NCBI RefSeq assembly: GCF_000015565.1
Contig: NC_008786.1
Span: 5,320,501-5,384,500, forward strand
Origin: Verminephrobacter eiseniae EF01-2
GTDB lineage: Bacteria > Pseudomonadota > Gammaproteobacteria > Burkholderiales > Burkholderiaceae_C
DNA length: 64,000 bases
Reading direction: 5' to 3'
Each line of letters starts with the position of its first letter. Positions within the stretch are counted from its first letter, which is position 1. Position numbers and translations under genes: made by a program. Below, piece by piece: positions 1-8,796 of the stretch. The notes under the pieces are model-generated. The model did no database searches. It had not been told where the DNA came from and saw only the letters and a program-made list of their open reading frames with translations.

Positions 1-366
1 GCACAGGAAAGCCCCGTCCAGGTTGGTGGCCATCACCGAGCGCCATTGGGCAAAGGAGATCTCTGCGCAGGGCTTGAAAATGGCCACCCCCGCGTTGTTG
101 ACCAGGGCGTTGACCTGCCCGAAGCGGGCCATCACCTGCCCGGTGGCGCGTTGCACCTGCGCCGGGTCGGAGACATCGCAGTGGATGCCGATCAGCCCCT
201 GTGCCGGGGCCATCTCTGCCAGCGCGCTGTCCAGCGTTGGCCCGTCGATGTCCAGCAGGGCGACCTGGTAGTGATGATGCAAAAACCATTCACCGATGGC
301 GCGCCCGATGCCGCGAGCGCCTCCGGTGACCACAGCGACGCGGGGCTTGGATGGGATGTCGTTCAT
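1..366 (-). CDS. SDR-family oxidoreductase, partial (3' end beyond window)
   Basis: Reading the minus strand from the ATG at 366 gives 122 codons that stay open to the window edge, so the C-terminal half is missing. The N-terminus shows the NAD(P)-binding TGGARGIGRA glycine motif near residues 15-24, an acidic LLDID end of beta-2, a CDVSD segment and the NNAGVA motif, all typical of classical short-chain dehydrogenases. The Tyr-x3-Lys catalytic pair would lie outside the window. It follows livF on the same strand with an 87-bp gap, so it may be co-transcribed with the liv genes and act on a metabolite of the imported compound. The substrate cannot be told. Confidence 0.85.
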   Translation of the reverse strand, partial: MNDIPSKPRVAVVTGGARGIGRAIGEWFLHHHYQVALLDIDGPTLDSALAEMAPAQGLIGIHCDVSDPAQVQRATGQVMARFGQVNALVNNAGVAIFKPCAEISFAQWRSVMATNLDGAFLC

Positions 367-453
367 GAGGGGTTGACGGATGGGTGGATGAATCATGCAG
401 ACGGGGAAAAACGGGCGCAGGCGGGCCGGCGTCGGTTGACGCGGCGCTTTGCA

Positions 454-1185
454 TCACACCCCCAGGTACTGCGCCAATCGTTCCGGCTGCGCCTGCAGTG
501 CTGCCGAACTGCCCGCGAACACCACCTGGCCCTTGACCAGGATGATGTTGCGGTCGGTGATCTGCGTGACCTGTCTCCAGTTCTTGTCGACGATCACGCT
601 GCTGATGCCGCTGGCCTTGATCAGGCTGCAGATGCGCCAGATCTCGTGGGCGATCAGCGGGGCCAGGCCCTCGGTGGCCTCGTCGAGGATGAGCACATCG
701 GGGTTGGTCATCAGCGCGCGGCCTATGGTCAGCATTTGCTGCTCGCCGCCGCTGAGCTGCTGGCCGCCATGGCCCAGGCGCTGCGCCAGACGCGGGAAGG
801 TTTGCAGCACGCGCTCACAGTTCCAGTCGCACTGGCCCCGTGTGCCGGCGCGGGCGGCCATTTGCAGGTTTTCGAGCACGCTGAGGTTGCCGAAGATGCC
901 CCGGCCTTCGGGCACGTAGGCGATGCCCCGGCGCGCGATTTCATAGGTCGGCCGGCCGGTCATGTCGCGGCCTGCGATAAGCACGCTGCCCGAGCGCGGC
1001 CGGACCAGCCCCATCAGCGACTTGAGCAAGGTGCTTTTGCCCATGCCGTTGCGGCCCATCAGGCCAATGGTCTCGCCTGCGCCGACGCACAGGTCCACGC
1101 CATGCAGGATATGGCTGTTGCCGTAGAAGCTGTGGATGCCACGGGCCTCGATCCATGGCATGCCCTGGGGCTTGGTCTGGCTCAT
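454..1185 (-). CDS. livF: Branched-chain amino acid-type ABC transporter ATPase LivF
   Basis: This 243-residue protein is the second ATPase of a HAAT-family importer. It has Walker A (GRNGMGKST, about residues 44-52), the signature LSGGEQQ, and a Walker B (VLILDEATEG) whose glutamate is present. Length and the EATEGLAP wording fit LivF rather than LivG. It lies 2 bp after livG in a five-gene minus-strand operon livK-H-M-G-F. It would hydrolyse ATP on the cytoplasmic side to drive uptake. Paralogues of this family in Burkholderiales import amino acids, amides, urea or aromatic acids, so the substrate is open. Confidence 0.93.
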   Translation of the reverse strand: MSQTKPQGMPWIEARGIHSFYGNSHILHGVDLCVGAGETIGLMGRNGMGKSTLLKSLMGLVRPRSGSVLIAGRDMTGRPTYEIARRGIAYVPEGRGIFGNLSVLENLQMAARAGTRGQCDWNCERVLQTFPRLAQRLGHGGQQLSGGEQQMLTIGRALMTNPDVLILDEATEGLAPLIAHEIWRICSLIKASGISSVIVDKNWRQVTQITDRNIILVKGQVVFAGSSAALQAQPERLAQYLGV

Positions 1186-1187
1186 CT

Positions 1188-1961
1188 TCAGTGGTCTTGC
1201 CCGAGGTAAGCGGTCTGCACCGCCGCGTCGGCGCGCACCTGGGCCGGTGTGCCATGGGCGATGACCTGGCCATTGACCATCACCGTGATCTGCTCGGCGA
1301 GCGCAAACACGGCATCCATGTCGTGCTCCACGAGCATGATGGCATGGGCGGGTTTGAGGTCTTGCAGCAGTTGCACCATGCGTTCGGCCTCGGCCACACC
1401 CATGCCGGCCAGGGGTTCATCGAGCAGCAGCACCTGCGGCTCGGTGGCCAGGGTCATCGCGATCTCCAACTGCCGCTGCTCGCCGTGGCTCAGCGTGCCG
1501 GCGCTGGCGTTGCGCCGGTCCTTCAGGCCCGCCAGCTCCATGACGCTTGCGACCCGTTCGCCGATGGCCCTGTTCTTGATCGTGTCCCGGCGCGTATCGG
1601 CGCACCAATGCAGCGGGTTCCAGGGTTGCTGCGCAGCGCGCGACTGGGCCGCCAAGCGTATGTTTTCATGCACCGTGAACGGCAAAAAGAGGTTCACCTT
1701 CTGGTAGCTGCGCCCCAGGCCCTGGCGCGCGATGCGTTCGGGCGCCCAGCCCGTCACGTCGGTGCTGCCCAGTTGCACCTGGCCCGAGGTGGGGGGCATC
1801 TCGCCCGAGAGCAGGTTGGTCAGGGTGGACTTGCCGGCGCCGTTGGGGCCGATCACGGCATGTATGCAGCCGCGCCACAGTTGCACCGACACGCCATTGA
1901 CGGCGGCCAGTCCGCCGAAGCGCCGGGTCAGTTGGTGCGCGCGCAGCAGCACTTCAGCCAT
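1188..1961 (-). CDS. livG: Branched-chain amino acid-type ABC transporter ATPase LivG
   Basis: 257 residues with Walker A GPNGAGKST (about 38-46), a signature LSHGEQRQLEIAM and Walker B VLLLDEPLAGMG, the usual LivG pattern. Its start overlaps the end of livM by 8 bp, and livF follows 2 bp downstream, consistent with translational coupling. It pairs with LivF to energise the LivH/LivM permease. The substrate is unknown. Confidence 0.93.
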   Translation of the reverse strand: MAEVLLRAHQLTRRFGGLAAVNGVSVQLWRGCIHAVIGPNGAGKSTLTNLLSGEMPPTSGQVQLGSTDVTGWAPERIARQGLGRSYQKVNLFLPFTVHENIRLAAQSRAAQQPWNPLHWCADTRRDTIKNRAIGERVASVMELAGLKDRRNASAGTLSHGEQRQLEIAMTLATEPQVLLLDEPLAGMGVAEAERMVQLLQDLKPAHAIMLVEHDMDAVFALAEQITVMVNGQVIAHGTPAQVRADAAVQTAYLGQDH

Positions 1962-2967
1962 GCCCCGGCCCCTGTGACTGCTGCGGCCCGGCGCTCCGCT
2001 GGCCGAGCAGCCCCAGCAGACCGAGCAATCCGCGCGGAGCGGCCAGTACCACCAGCACGATGAAGCCGCCCATCAGCGATTGCCAATGCTTGTTGCTCAG
2101 GTCCTGGAACAGATGCAGCAAGTACTCGAAAGCAAACGCGCCGATCATGGCGCCGGCAAAGTTGCCCATGCCGCCCAGGATGAGCATCATGAGGGCGTGG
2201 GCGCTCATGTGAAAGCCCATCATCTCGGGGGTCACATGGCCGGTTTGCGCGCCCAACAGATAGCCGGCCAGGCCCGCCAGCGCGCCCGCCAGCGTGAATG
2301 CCGCGAGTTGGTAGCCGTGCGTGCCGAAGCCCAGGGCGCGCATGCGCTGCCCGTTGATGCGGATGCCTGCCAGCGCCCGGCCGAACGGGCTCCAGAGCAG
2401 CCGGCGCAGCAGCACATAGACCGCGACTTGCAGCGTCAGCGTGAAGTAATAAAAGGTCGTGCGCACTTCGAGATCGAACGGCAGCCAGCCCAGGATGCTG
2501 GCGTCGGGTCGAAATTGGATGAACAGACCGTCCGAGCCGCCCAGCAGCCGGTTGTCAAAGAACAGGTAAAACAGCATCTGGGCAAAGGCCATCGTGACCA
2601 TGATGAAGTAGATGCCCCGGGTGCGAACCACGAAGCAGCCGATCAGCAATGCAAGCAGCCCCGCAGCCGCGATCGCCAGCGGCAGCGACCACCACAGGCT
2701 GACCGGCATGTCGCTCGGCGTGAACCAGGCCAGGGCGTAGCCCGCGACGCCAAAAAAGGCCGCATGACCGAGCGACACCAGGCCGGTCACGCCCTGCAGC
2801 AGGTCCAGGCTCATCGCAAAAATGGCCATGATCATCATGCGCGTGACCATCTGCAGATAAAAGTCGCTGCCCACCAGCGGGAACAGCAGCAGGGCCAGCA
2901 GGCCCAAGGCCAGCGCCAACTGCACACTGCGGGGCAGTACCTCGATATGCGCGCGCGCGGTGCTCAT
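1954..2967 (-). CDS. livM: Branched-chain amino acid-type ABC transporter permease LivM
   Basis: The ATG at 2967 gives 337 residues. Many hydrophobic segments begin near residue 15, and the family motif GVTGLVSLGHAAFFGVAGY lies around residue 60, typical of the LivM inner-membrane subunit. The start overlaps the livH stop codon (stop at 2964-2966), so the two permease genes are coupled. A longer open frame upstream lies antisense or out of frame inside livH and is not used. The C-terminus ends in repeated GLLGLLGLLGQ. Confidence 0.92.
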   Translation of the reverse strand: MSTARAHIEVLPRSVQLALALGLLALLLFPLVGSDFYLQMVTRMMIMAIFAMSLDLLQGVTGLVSLGHAAFFGVAGYALAWFTPSDMPVSLWWSLPLAIAAAGLLALLIGCFVVRTRGIYFIMVTMAFAQMLFYLFFDNRLLGGSDGLFIQFRPDASILGWLPFDLEVRTTFYYFTLTLQVAVYVLLRRLLWSPFGRALAGIRINGQRMRALGFGTHGYQLAAFTLAGALAGLAGYLLGAQTGHVTPEMMGFHMSAHALMMLILGGMGNFAGAMIGAFAFEYLLHLFQDLSNKHWQSLMGGFIVLVVLAAPRGLLGLLGLLGQRSAGPQQSQGPGHG

Positions 2968-3827
2968 TGCTTGAACAGACCTTCGGGTTTGTACAGCAGC
3001 ACGGCGGCCATCAACATGTAGACCAGCATGCCGGCGATCTGTGGCAGCAGCACCTTGCCAAAGGTGTCGACCAGACCGACCAGCAGCGCGGAGATGAATG
3101 CGCCGCGCACCGACCCGATGCCGCCGATCACCACCACCACAAAGCACATGATGAGCACCGATGAGCCCATGCCGGGATAGACGCTCGATACCGGCGCCAT
3201 CGCCATGCCCGCGACCATGGCCAGGGTCACGCCCAGCGCGAACACGATGGAGTGGATCAGCCGGGTGTTCACGCCCAGCGCCTGGGCCATATCGGGGTTG
3301 GAGGCGCCGGCGCGGATTTTCATGCCCAGGCGGGTCTTGGCGATCAGCAGGTACAGGCCCAGCGCCAGCGCAAGGCAGATGCCGCAGATGAACAAGCGGT
3401 ACAGCGGGTACGAGAGGATGTCGGTCAGCGGTATCGAGGCCGCAAGCGGCTCTGGAATGGCGACACCATGGACCGCATCGCCCCACAGGATGGAGCGCAG
3501 ATCTTCAAAGATGTAGATCAGACCGAAGGTCAGCAACACCTGGTCGAGGTGGTCGCGGCAATGGAAATGGCGAAACAACAGCCACTCCAGCGCCAGACCA
3601 AAAACCATGGCCAGCACGGCACCCACGGCAATCGCCCAAGCCAGGCTGCCAAAGTAGCCCGTCAGTGCATACGCCAGGTATGCGCCCAGCATGTAGAAGC
3701 TGCCGTGGGCCAGATTCACCACGCCCATGATCCCGAAAATCAGCGTCAGACCCGCCGCGAGCATGAACAGCACCAGACCGTACTGCACACTGTTGAGCAA
3801 CTGGATCAGAAAGGTGGCGAAGTCCAT
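2964..3827 (-). CDS. livH: Branched-chain amino acid-type ABC transporter permease LivH
   Basis: 287 residues from the ATG at 3827. The N-terminal NSVQYGLVLFMLAAGLTLIF segment and GVVNLAHGSFYMLGAY are hallmarks of LivH. Multiple transmembrane helices are evident, with VVVVIGGIGSVRGAFISALL near the C-terminus. It forms the translocation pore together with LivM. About 100 bp separate it from livK. Confidence 0.92.
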   Translation of the reverse strand: MDFATFLIQLLNSVQYGLVLFMLAAGLTLIFGIMGVVNLAHGSFYMLGAYLAYALTGYFGSLAWAIAVGAVLAMVFGLALEWLLFRHFHCRDHLDQVLLTFGLIYIFEDLRSILWGDAVHGVAIPEPLAASIPLTDILSYPLYRLFICGICLALALGLYLLIAKTRLGMKIRAGASNPDMAQALGVNTRLIHSIVFALGVTLAMVAGMAMAPVSSVYPGMGSSVLIMCFVVVVIGGIGSVRGAFISALLVGLVDTFGKVLLPQIAGMLVYMLMAAVLLYKPEGLFKQ

Positions 3828-3926
3828 GGCGGAGGGAGTGTAGGGCACCCTGAGTCCGGGCGCGACAGACGCCGCATGCCCGGCATGTGCCCTGCGGCCG
3901 GGCACGCGCGTAGCCGATCTTGGGTC

Positions 3927-5114
3927 TTAGCCCATCCGGCACCCGGCACCACTGTCGGCCTGGGCCTTGGCGGCCACGCCGATCACCTTGTTTTCCATGT
4001 TCTCGACCCGGCGCAGATAAATGTCCTGCACCGGGTTGTGGGCGCGGCTCATGGTCCATCGGCCGCGTGGGCTGTCGATCACGGCGCTCTCCAGCGCCCG
4101 GTACAGCGCTGGCTTGGCCTCCATGTCGCCCTGGACGGCATTGGCCCCGTGCACCAGCAGCAGGCCGGTGTCATAGCCCTGCATCGCATACACATCGGGC
4201 TGGCTGCGGAAAGCCTTGGCGTACTCCATGCGAAATTGCTTGTTGCGCGGCGTGTCCAGCGAGTCGCTGTAGTGCATCGTGGTGATGATGCCGTCGGCGG
4301 CAGGGCCTGCGGCGTCGAGCACCCCTTCGGTGAGGAAGCCCGAGCCATACAGCGCAATCTTGTCCTTCAGACCCGCAGCGGCGTAGTCGCGGATGAACTT
4401 GGCAGCGCCGCCGCCGGCAAAAAAGCAGGCCACGGCATCGGGCTGCAAGGCCGCGATCTCGGTCAGCAGGGCCTGGAATTCGACGTTCGGAAAGGGCAGG
4501 CCCAGTTCCTTGATGATGCTGCCACCGGCAGCCGGATAGCTTTGCTTGAAACCCTCGAAGGCTTCCTCGCCGGCAGCGTACTTCCAGGTGATCCAGACGG
4601 CCTTTTTGTGGCCTCTTGCGACCATCGCCGGACCCAGCGCCAGCGTGATCTGCGCGTTGGTGAAAGAGGTGCGGAACACATTCGGGGCGCACAATGCCCG
4701 GGTGGCCGCATGCGCGCCGGCGTTGGGGATCAGGCTGAGCACGCCGGTCTCGCGTGCCACCTTCTGAATGCCCATTTGCACGCCCGAATGCACCGTGCCG
4801 ATCAGCACCTGCACCTTGTCGCGCTGCACCAGTTTGCTGGCGTTTTCCACCGCCTTGCTGGGCTCGGACTCGTCGTCGACCTTGAACCACTCGATCTCGC
4901 GCCCACCGAGCTTGCCGCCTTGCTGGTCGATGGCCATGCGCACACCGTTTTCGACGGCCACCCCGAGTTGGGCGTAGGTGCCGGTGTACGGCAGCATCAG
5001 GCCCACACGCAGCTTGGCGCTTTGCGCGCCCGCCGTGGCCGGCAGCAACCAGCCTGTGGCAGCGGCGCCCACGATGGCGGCGCTGCGGCTGAGGACGATG
5101 CGGCGAGTGCTCAT
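3927..5114 (-). CDS. livK: Periplasmic binding protein of the Liv-type ABC transporter
   Basis: 395 residues from the ATG at 5114, preceded by a GAAGGGA ribosome-binding site. The N-terminus MSTRRIVLSRSAAIVGAA is a signal peptide with a Tat-like twin arginine, ending near TAGAQS. The mature part has the type I periplasmic-binding fold of the LivJ/AmiC family, with LRVGLMLPYTGTYAQLG at its start and GTVHSGVQMG further on. It should capture the solute in the periplasm and deliver it to LivHM. Residues alone do not reveal whether the ligand is an amino acid, amide or aromatic acid. Confidence 0.9.
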   Translation of the reverse strand: MSTRRIVLSRSAAIVGAAATGWLLPATAGAQSAKLRVGLMLPYTGTYAQLGVAVENGVRMAIDQQGGKLGGREIEWFKVDDESEPSKAVENASKLVQRDKVQVLIGTVHSGVQMGIQKVARETGVLSLIPNAGAHAATRALCAPNVFRTSFTNAQITLALGPAMVARGHKKAVWITWKYAAGEEAFEGFKQSYPAAGGSIIKELGLPFPNVEFQALLTEIAALQPDAVACFFAGGGAAKFIRDYAAAGLKDKIALYGSGFLTEGVLDAAGPAADGIITTMHYSDSLDTPRNKQFRMEYAKAFRSQPDVYAMQGYDTGLLLVHGANAVQGDMEAKPALYRALESAVIDSPRGRWTMSRAHNPVQDIYLRRVENMENKVIGVAAKAQADSGAGCRMG

Positions 5115-5414
5115 GGTGGGGTCCCTTCGTTGAGGCTTGAAACAATCAAACCGAAAATATACCCCGAGGCCCGGGCCTGGAAACCTATGACTAACCCGTA
5201 CCGACCCGTACCGTCGGCGCCAAGCAGGGTGCGCCACGATACAATCGACCGGCTTTGCACAGCGCTTTGCCGGCCCACGAACGCTGTCGGCCCTGTGCCT
5301 GATTCCTGCGTCAACAATGCACCGCGTGCCGATTCCTGTCGTCATGACGGCCGTGGTGGACGCATCGAGCGTTCAGGCGCCGATTGCGGAACATCTGTTT
5401 TGAAGAGATAAAAA
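5115..5414. other. Divergent intergenic region livK / infA
   Basis: No gene is seen in these 300 bases. Towards livK, a TATATT box on the minus strand lies close to 5155-5161. Towards infA, TACAAT at 5240-5245 could be a -10 element. Neither has a convincing -35 partner, so both are guesses. The infA ribosome-binding region (GAAGAG) lies immediately before 5415. Confidence 0.35.
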
Positions 5415-5666
5415 ATGGCCAAAGAAGAATTGATCGAAATGCAGGGCTCGGTGACCGAAGTCCTGCCCGACTCGCGCTTTCGCGTAACCCTGGACAACGG
5501 TCACCAACTGATCGCCTACACCGGTGGCAAGATGCGCAAGCACCATATCCGCATCCTGGCGGGCGATAAAGTGTCGCTGGAGATGTCGCCCTACGACCTG
5601 TCCAAAGGGCGCATCACTTTCCGTCATCTGGCTGGCCGCGGCCCCGGGCCATCGAGCAGCCGTTGA
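5415..5666 (+). CDS. infA: Translation initiation factor IF-1 (second-type infA)
   Basis: 83 residues starting [20 protein letters not shown]. The S1/OB-fold pattern [18 protein letters not shown] and [21 protein letters not shown] is the complete IF-1 signature. A short Ser/Pro/Arg tail (about 10 residues) follows, a feature of the extra infA copy that many Betaproteobacteria carry besides the ribosomal-operon copy. IF-1 binds the A site of the 30S subunit during initiation. The gene stands alone. A copy of the 166-bp palindromic element begins 30 bp after the stop and might act as a 3' hairpin. Confidence 0.96.
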   Translation: MAKEELIEMQGSVTEVLPDSRFRVTLDNGHQLIAYTGGKMRKHHIRILAGDKVSLEMSPYDLSKGRITFRHLAGRGPGPSSSR

Positions 5667-5696
5667 TCTCCGCAGTGCCTTGCCGGTCGACAGGGC

Positions 5697-5863
5697 CTAG
5701 TGTCGCGTCACCGATCATCTGTCGGTCTGCGCTGGCCATCGAAGCGCATCGCGGCGTTGCATCGCTTGCCAATACAGCTCGGTATGGGCTGCGCGATGCG
5801 CCTTGCGCTGCGCTCCGATGGCTGCGCGCAGCCTACGACATCTGATCGGTGACGCGACACTAG
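5697..5863 (+). repeat. Palindromic CTAG element, copy 1 (intergenic)
   Basis: 167 bp bounded by CTAG at both ends, with near-identical terminal inverted repeats beginning CTAGTGTCGCGTCACCGATC. The interior is an imperfect palindrome whose apex is CCAATAC / GTATTGG in other copies; here it carries one extra base and a G change at the apex. Forward orientation (CATCTGTCGG on the left arm, CCTACGACAT on the right). It sits just downstream of infA. Confidence 0.93.
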
Positions 5864-5864
5864 G

Positions 5865-6014
5865 CACCCGCGTTTGCACATACACATCAGACCGGCCTCG
5901 GCCTCGTGGCTGAACATGGTGGAACGCTTCTTTCGCCACATCATCGCCACGCTGGCACCGGCGGCCCTGCCGCATGCCAAGCGCCGGGCCATCCGCCGGA
6001 CCAGGAGCAGGTAG
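5865..6014 (+). pseudogene. Remnant of an IS630/DDE-type transposase C-terminus
   Basis: The frame beginning at 5865 reads ...RPASASWLNMVERFFRHI... at about 5889-5942 and ends at a TAG at 6012-6014. The SWLN(M/Q)VER(F/W)F block is the conserved segment of IS630-family DDE transposases near the last catalytic acid. Nothing upstream continues it because a palindromic element ends at 5863, so only about 50 codons remain. This marks past insertion-sequence activity at the edge of the accessory patch that follows. Confidence 0.6.
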
Positions 6015-6290
6015 GGAACGCTCGAGACCCCTGCTGCGGCGGCACGACCGGCAGTGACAAGCACCGGCGCGAATTACGGTGCGCTGGCGTCACCCGCAGC
6101 CAAGCGCGTCATCGGCAGCGCCATGGCCAAGATGGGTTACCCCCGGCGCACCAAGAGCAAAGCCACGGCGGCTGTCACTCGGATGGATGTATCCCACCGA
6201 AGCGTGCACTGCGCGCCGCTATGCATTGGTGGCCGGTATCGGTGCGGCGAGTGTGCTGCCCAGGTCGAACGTGAAGTAGTTCATGGTGGA
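6015..6290. other. Gene-free stretch beside the transposase remnant
   Basis: Short open frames exist here on the plus strand but none resembles a known protein, and codon use is not that of neighbouring genes. It is probably decayed mobile-element DNA between the IS remnant and the LysE-type gene. Confidence 0.4.
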
Positions 6291-6923
6291 TCAAGACAAC
6301 AGCACCCGCAGACCCAAGCCCACCAGCACAACCCCGATAACAACCCGCGCCAGCATCACCATCGACGCGCCACCGAGTCGGGAGCGGTAGCGCTCAAACG
6401 ACAGGATCAGGATCGAGTACCAGCCCAACGCGAACAGGGCATGGATGGTGACGAGTAGCAACGATCGCAATGGCACCGAGTCCTGCGGCCCTATGAATTG
6501 CGGGAAAATTGCCAGGTAAAACAGCCCGACTTTGGGGTTGAGCACGTTGGTGATGAAGCCTTCGAGCACAGCGCCGTGTGTTGGCCGCGTGTTGGCGGCA
6601 GTGTTTACCGGCTGCGCAGCCGGCATTCTTCGGGTACGCGCAGCCTGCACCAGGCTATTGATGCCCAGGTAGACGAGGTAGCAGGCACCAAGGGTCTTGA
6701 CCACCGCGTACATCGTGGGTGACTGTTTTAGCAGCAGCGTCAGGCCCACCGTGGAACACAGCGCGTGGAAGTAGAAGCCGCCAACAATGCCGAACAGGTT
6801 GCCGAAGCCGCTGCGCGCGCTGCGCGTCACCACGGATTGAAGAATGATGGCGATATTGGGCCCTGGCGTAAGTACCATCATCGACACCACGGTCACATAG
6901 CCCAGCATGGAGAATTGTTCCAT
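6291..6923 (-). CDS. LysE/RhtB-family amino acid exporter
   Basis: 210 residues starting MEQFSMLGYVTVVSMMVLTP. The motif LTPGPNIAIILQSVVTRSARSG near residues 18-38 is the LysE/RhtB signature, followed by six hydrophobic segments and the conserved ITNVLNPKVGLFYLAIFPQF. The family exports amino acids or related small metabolites across the inner membrane. It lies 47 bp downstream of the diiron oxidase gene on the same strand, so it may export the product of the oxidase/SbnB-like pair. Base composition of this three-gene patch looks lower in GC than the flanks. Confidence 0.88.
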   Translation of the reverse strand: MEQFSMLGYVTVVSMMVLTPGPNIAIILQSVVTRSARSGFGNLFGIVGGFYFHALCSTVGLTLLLKQSPTMYAVVKTLGACYLVYLGINSLVQAARTRRMPAAQPVNTAANTRPTHGAVLEGFITNVLNPKVGLFYLAIFPQFIGPQDSVPLRSLLLVTIHALFALGWYSILILSFERYRSRLGGASMVMLARVVIGVVLVGLGLRVLLS

Positions 6924-6970
6924 CGTTCGAGTCCTCGGGTCTCAAGCGGCCCGGTGTACGGCCGCGCGGC

Positions 6971-8071
6971 TCAGTCGCATGTCACCAGGTCCAGTTGCGG
7001 ATAAATGCTGGCTCGGCGGTCGACTGCACGCAGGTGCGCCAACACACCACGGTACTGGCTGATAGCGCCGGAGAGCGCCAAGCCTACACCATGCATGATC
7101 TCGTCAATCTCGACGGGCTGCAGTGCCGGGGTTTGGTGCCGCAACGCTTCGATCAACTCGGCCGTATGCTGTGGATCAATCTTGACGTGCGTTTGGAAAT
7201 ACACCGACACATCGTCGTGATCCAGGCCAACACGCTTTAGGCCGTCGAGGATGCGCACGAAATGAGGCTCTACCCAGGACTCGGTGATCAGAAAGCAACC
7301 GTAGGCACGCAGCTTGTAGCCGGGCCGCGTCAATAGCACGTTGAACATGTTCGACAGCACCCCCGATGACCACGGTTTCTGGTTGGATCGACGGTATTCT
7401 GGTAAACCCTCCCAATCGTTGGTGCGTTCCAGAAGGCGCCGCAGCCAGTAGGTGTGAAACCGGGGCAGCGCACCATTGCCGCATTCATCCCACAGGTTGG
7501 AGCACATCACCTTCTTCAGATTGCCCTGCAGGCCGACCAAGAGCAGTGCGCACTCGTCGTCGACGATCTCGGTGCGGCACAACACCAGACGCAGGAATTC
7601 GCGCATGCCTTCGTAGCTGGCCTCGTCGCGGATGTATTCCCAGAATTCGTGGTACACGCCCACATTGAGTTGTGGATTGACAATGAAGTCGTCGAGAAAA
7701 TCGGCCAGTGCACGCTGGTCAGTGAAGCGTGGCAGGTCGTACGGTGGCAACCAGACATGGATCATCTCCTCTTCAAGAATCAGCTTGGCACCTAGCAACC
7801 GGGTCTCCAGTTCGACATCAGCACGCAAGTACACCGGGCTGTCCTTGTAGCCATAGACATAGGCATAGATCACACCCAGACAACTGTTGATCAGCGCCCC
7901 ATGCGAGTCATGGTCTCCACGCAAAGCCAGCAGGCGTTGTCGCTGTTGTTCGGCAGGCAGCGCGAGGAAGGCATTCACCTCGGGCGTGAATTGCTCGAAC
8001 GCTGCCACGGGTGGCCAGTCGTGAACCTGCAGGCGGGGGTTGTCGGCGGCAATCGATTCGGTTTTGAGCAT
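6971..8071 (-). CDS. Diiron haem-oxygenase-like oxidase family protein
   Basis: 366 residues. It resembles the iron-containing redox enzyme family (haem-oxygenase-like diiron oxidases, HDO). Candidate metal ligands are the glutamates and histidine of LEEEMIHVWLPPY, YHEFWEY, and the late DPQHTAEL segment. The family performs oxidative C-C or C-N cleavage or hydroxylation on amino acid-derived substrates. The gene lies 2 bp downstream of an SbnB-like gene and is followed by a LysE-type exporter, suggesting production and export of a small amino acid-derived molecule. The substrate is unknown. Ligand assignment is from pattern only. Confidence 0.7.
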   Translation of the reverse strand: MLKTESIAADNPRLQVHDWPPVAAFEQFTPEVNAFLALPAEQQRQRLLALRGDHDSHGALINSCLGVIYAYVYGYKDSPVYLRADVELETRLLGAKLILEEEMIHVWLPPYDLPRFTDQRALADFLDDFIVNPQLNVGVYHEFWEYIRDEASYEGMREFLRLVLCRTEIVDDECALLLVGLQGNLKKVMCSNLWDECGNGALPRFHTYWLRRLLERTNDWEGLPEYRRSNQKPWSSGVLSNMFNVLLTRPGYKLRAYGCFLITESWVEPHFVRILDGLKRVGLDHDDVSVYFQTHVKIDPQHTAELIEALRHQTPALQPVEIDEIMHGVGLALSGAISQYRGVLAHLRAVDRRASIYPQLDLVTCD

Positions 8072-8073
8072 GG

Positions 8074-8796
8074 TTAACCTGTAAGTGGTTCCGGTTGTCT
8101 GATGGGTGAAGGTTTCGTGGCCAAGCGTATCTTATCTGTCAACACGTCAGGTTGGGGCCTGTCAGCGTGTGGTCTCGGCAAAAATCCTGGCATCTCCCGT
8201 ACCAGTTTCCTGGCACTGGCTTGGTCAAAGATGTCAAGGCCTACGGCCAAGTCCAGAATCCCCACTTCGAAAGGTGAAAATATCCGCAACCTGTCCGACC
8301 GAAGCATCACCTCACCGAGGATCAATTCGGTCAACGTGCCGTGGATGAAATCGCGGTGGCCCACGCGCTCTTCAGCGAGGTGAGGCGATGTAGATACCTT
8401 CAAGCAGTGGTCGACGTCGTTAACGATGTTCGTGCACTGCAGGATGATCTCGGGCGCTTGGTCGCGTAGCGAGACGTTCAGTACGATCTGATGCACATGA
8501 TGAAACTGCTGAGGAGGTACCACGTAAGGTGCTCTGGCAGTGGTGGCAAACACCACTACATCACAGATCAATGCATCGTCCAATGTCGATGCCACCATGC
8601 CACCGCGTCGCGCAACATGAGTTGCCATCGCCTGGGCGGCGATGCCATCCAGATCATGCACAACAACGGACGCGATGTGCCAGTCGTCTGCAATGAACAT
8701 GTCGATGATGTTGCGGGCGATGATACCGGCGCCCACGATGCCGATTGAACCTGTCCGCCGATGCTTGCCACTCAACCAGTAGGCTCCAAACACCAC
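8074..8796 (-). CDS. Ornithine cyclodeaminase/SbnB-like protein, 5'-truncated
   Basis: 240 residues from the GTG at 8796. The Rossmann motif GSIGIVGAGIIARNIIDMF (near residue 17) and the later VNDVDHC and TLTELILGEV segments match the ornithine cyclodeaminase / mu-crystallin family, closest in feel to SbnB, the N-(1-carboxy-2-carboxyethyl)-glutamate dehydrogenase of 2,3-diaminopropionate biosynthesis. Family members are about 320-340 residues, so some 80-100 N-terminal residues are missing. The frame stays open only to about 8902 before a TGA. Part of the dimerisation/substrate domain is therefore absent, and the gene is probably non-functional or frameshifted. It overlaps no neighbour and precedes the diiron oxidase by 2 bp. 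Confidence 0.65.
   Translation of the reverse strand: MVFGAYWLSGKHRRTGSIGIVGAGIIARNIIDMFIADDWHIASVVVHDLDGIAAQAMATHVARRGGMVASTLDDALICDVVVFATTARAPYVVPPQQFHHVHQIVLNVSLRDQAPEIILQCTNIVNDVDHCLKVSTSPHLAEERVGHRDFIHGTLTELILGEVMLRSDRLRIFSPFEVGILDLAVGLDIFDQASARKLVREMPGFLPRPHADRPQPDVLTDKIRLATKPSPIRQPEPLTG

Noticed and set aside
3252..5411. A 719-codon plus-strand frame over livH and livK
   Set aside because: Both minus-strand genes are unmistakable family members, and the frame has antisense-type composition.
5697..5863. Palindromic copy as a plain rho-independent terminator of infA
   Set aside because: It has no T run at the end and the same sequence is found inside genes, so termination is not its defining role, though it might slow transcription.
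5864..6290. Complete insertion sequence
   Set aside because: Only the last 50 codons of a transposase remain and no terminal repeats were found.
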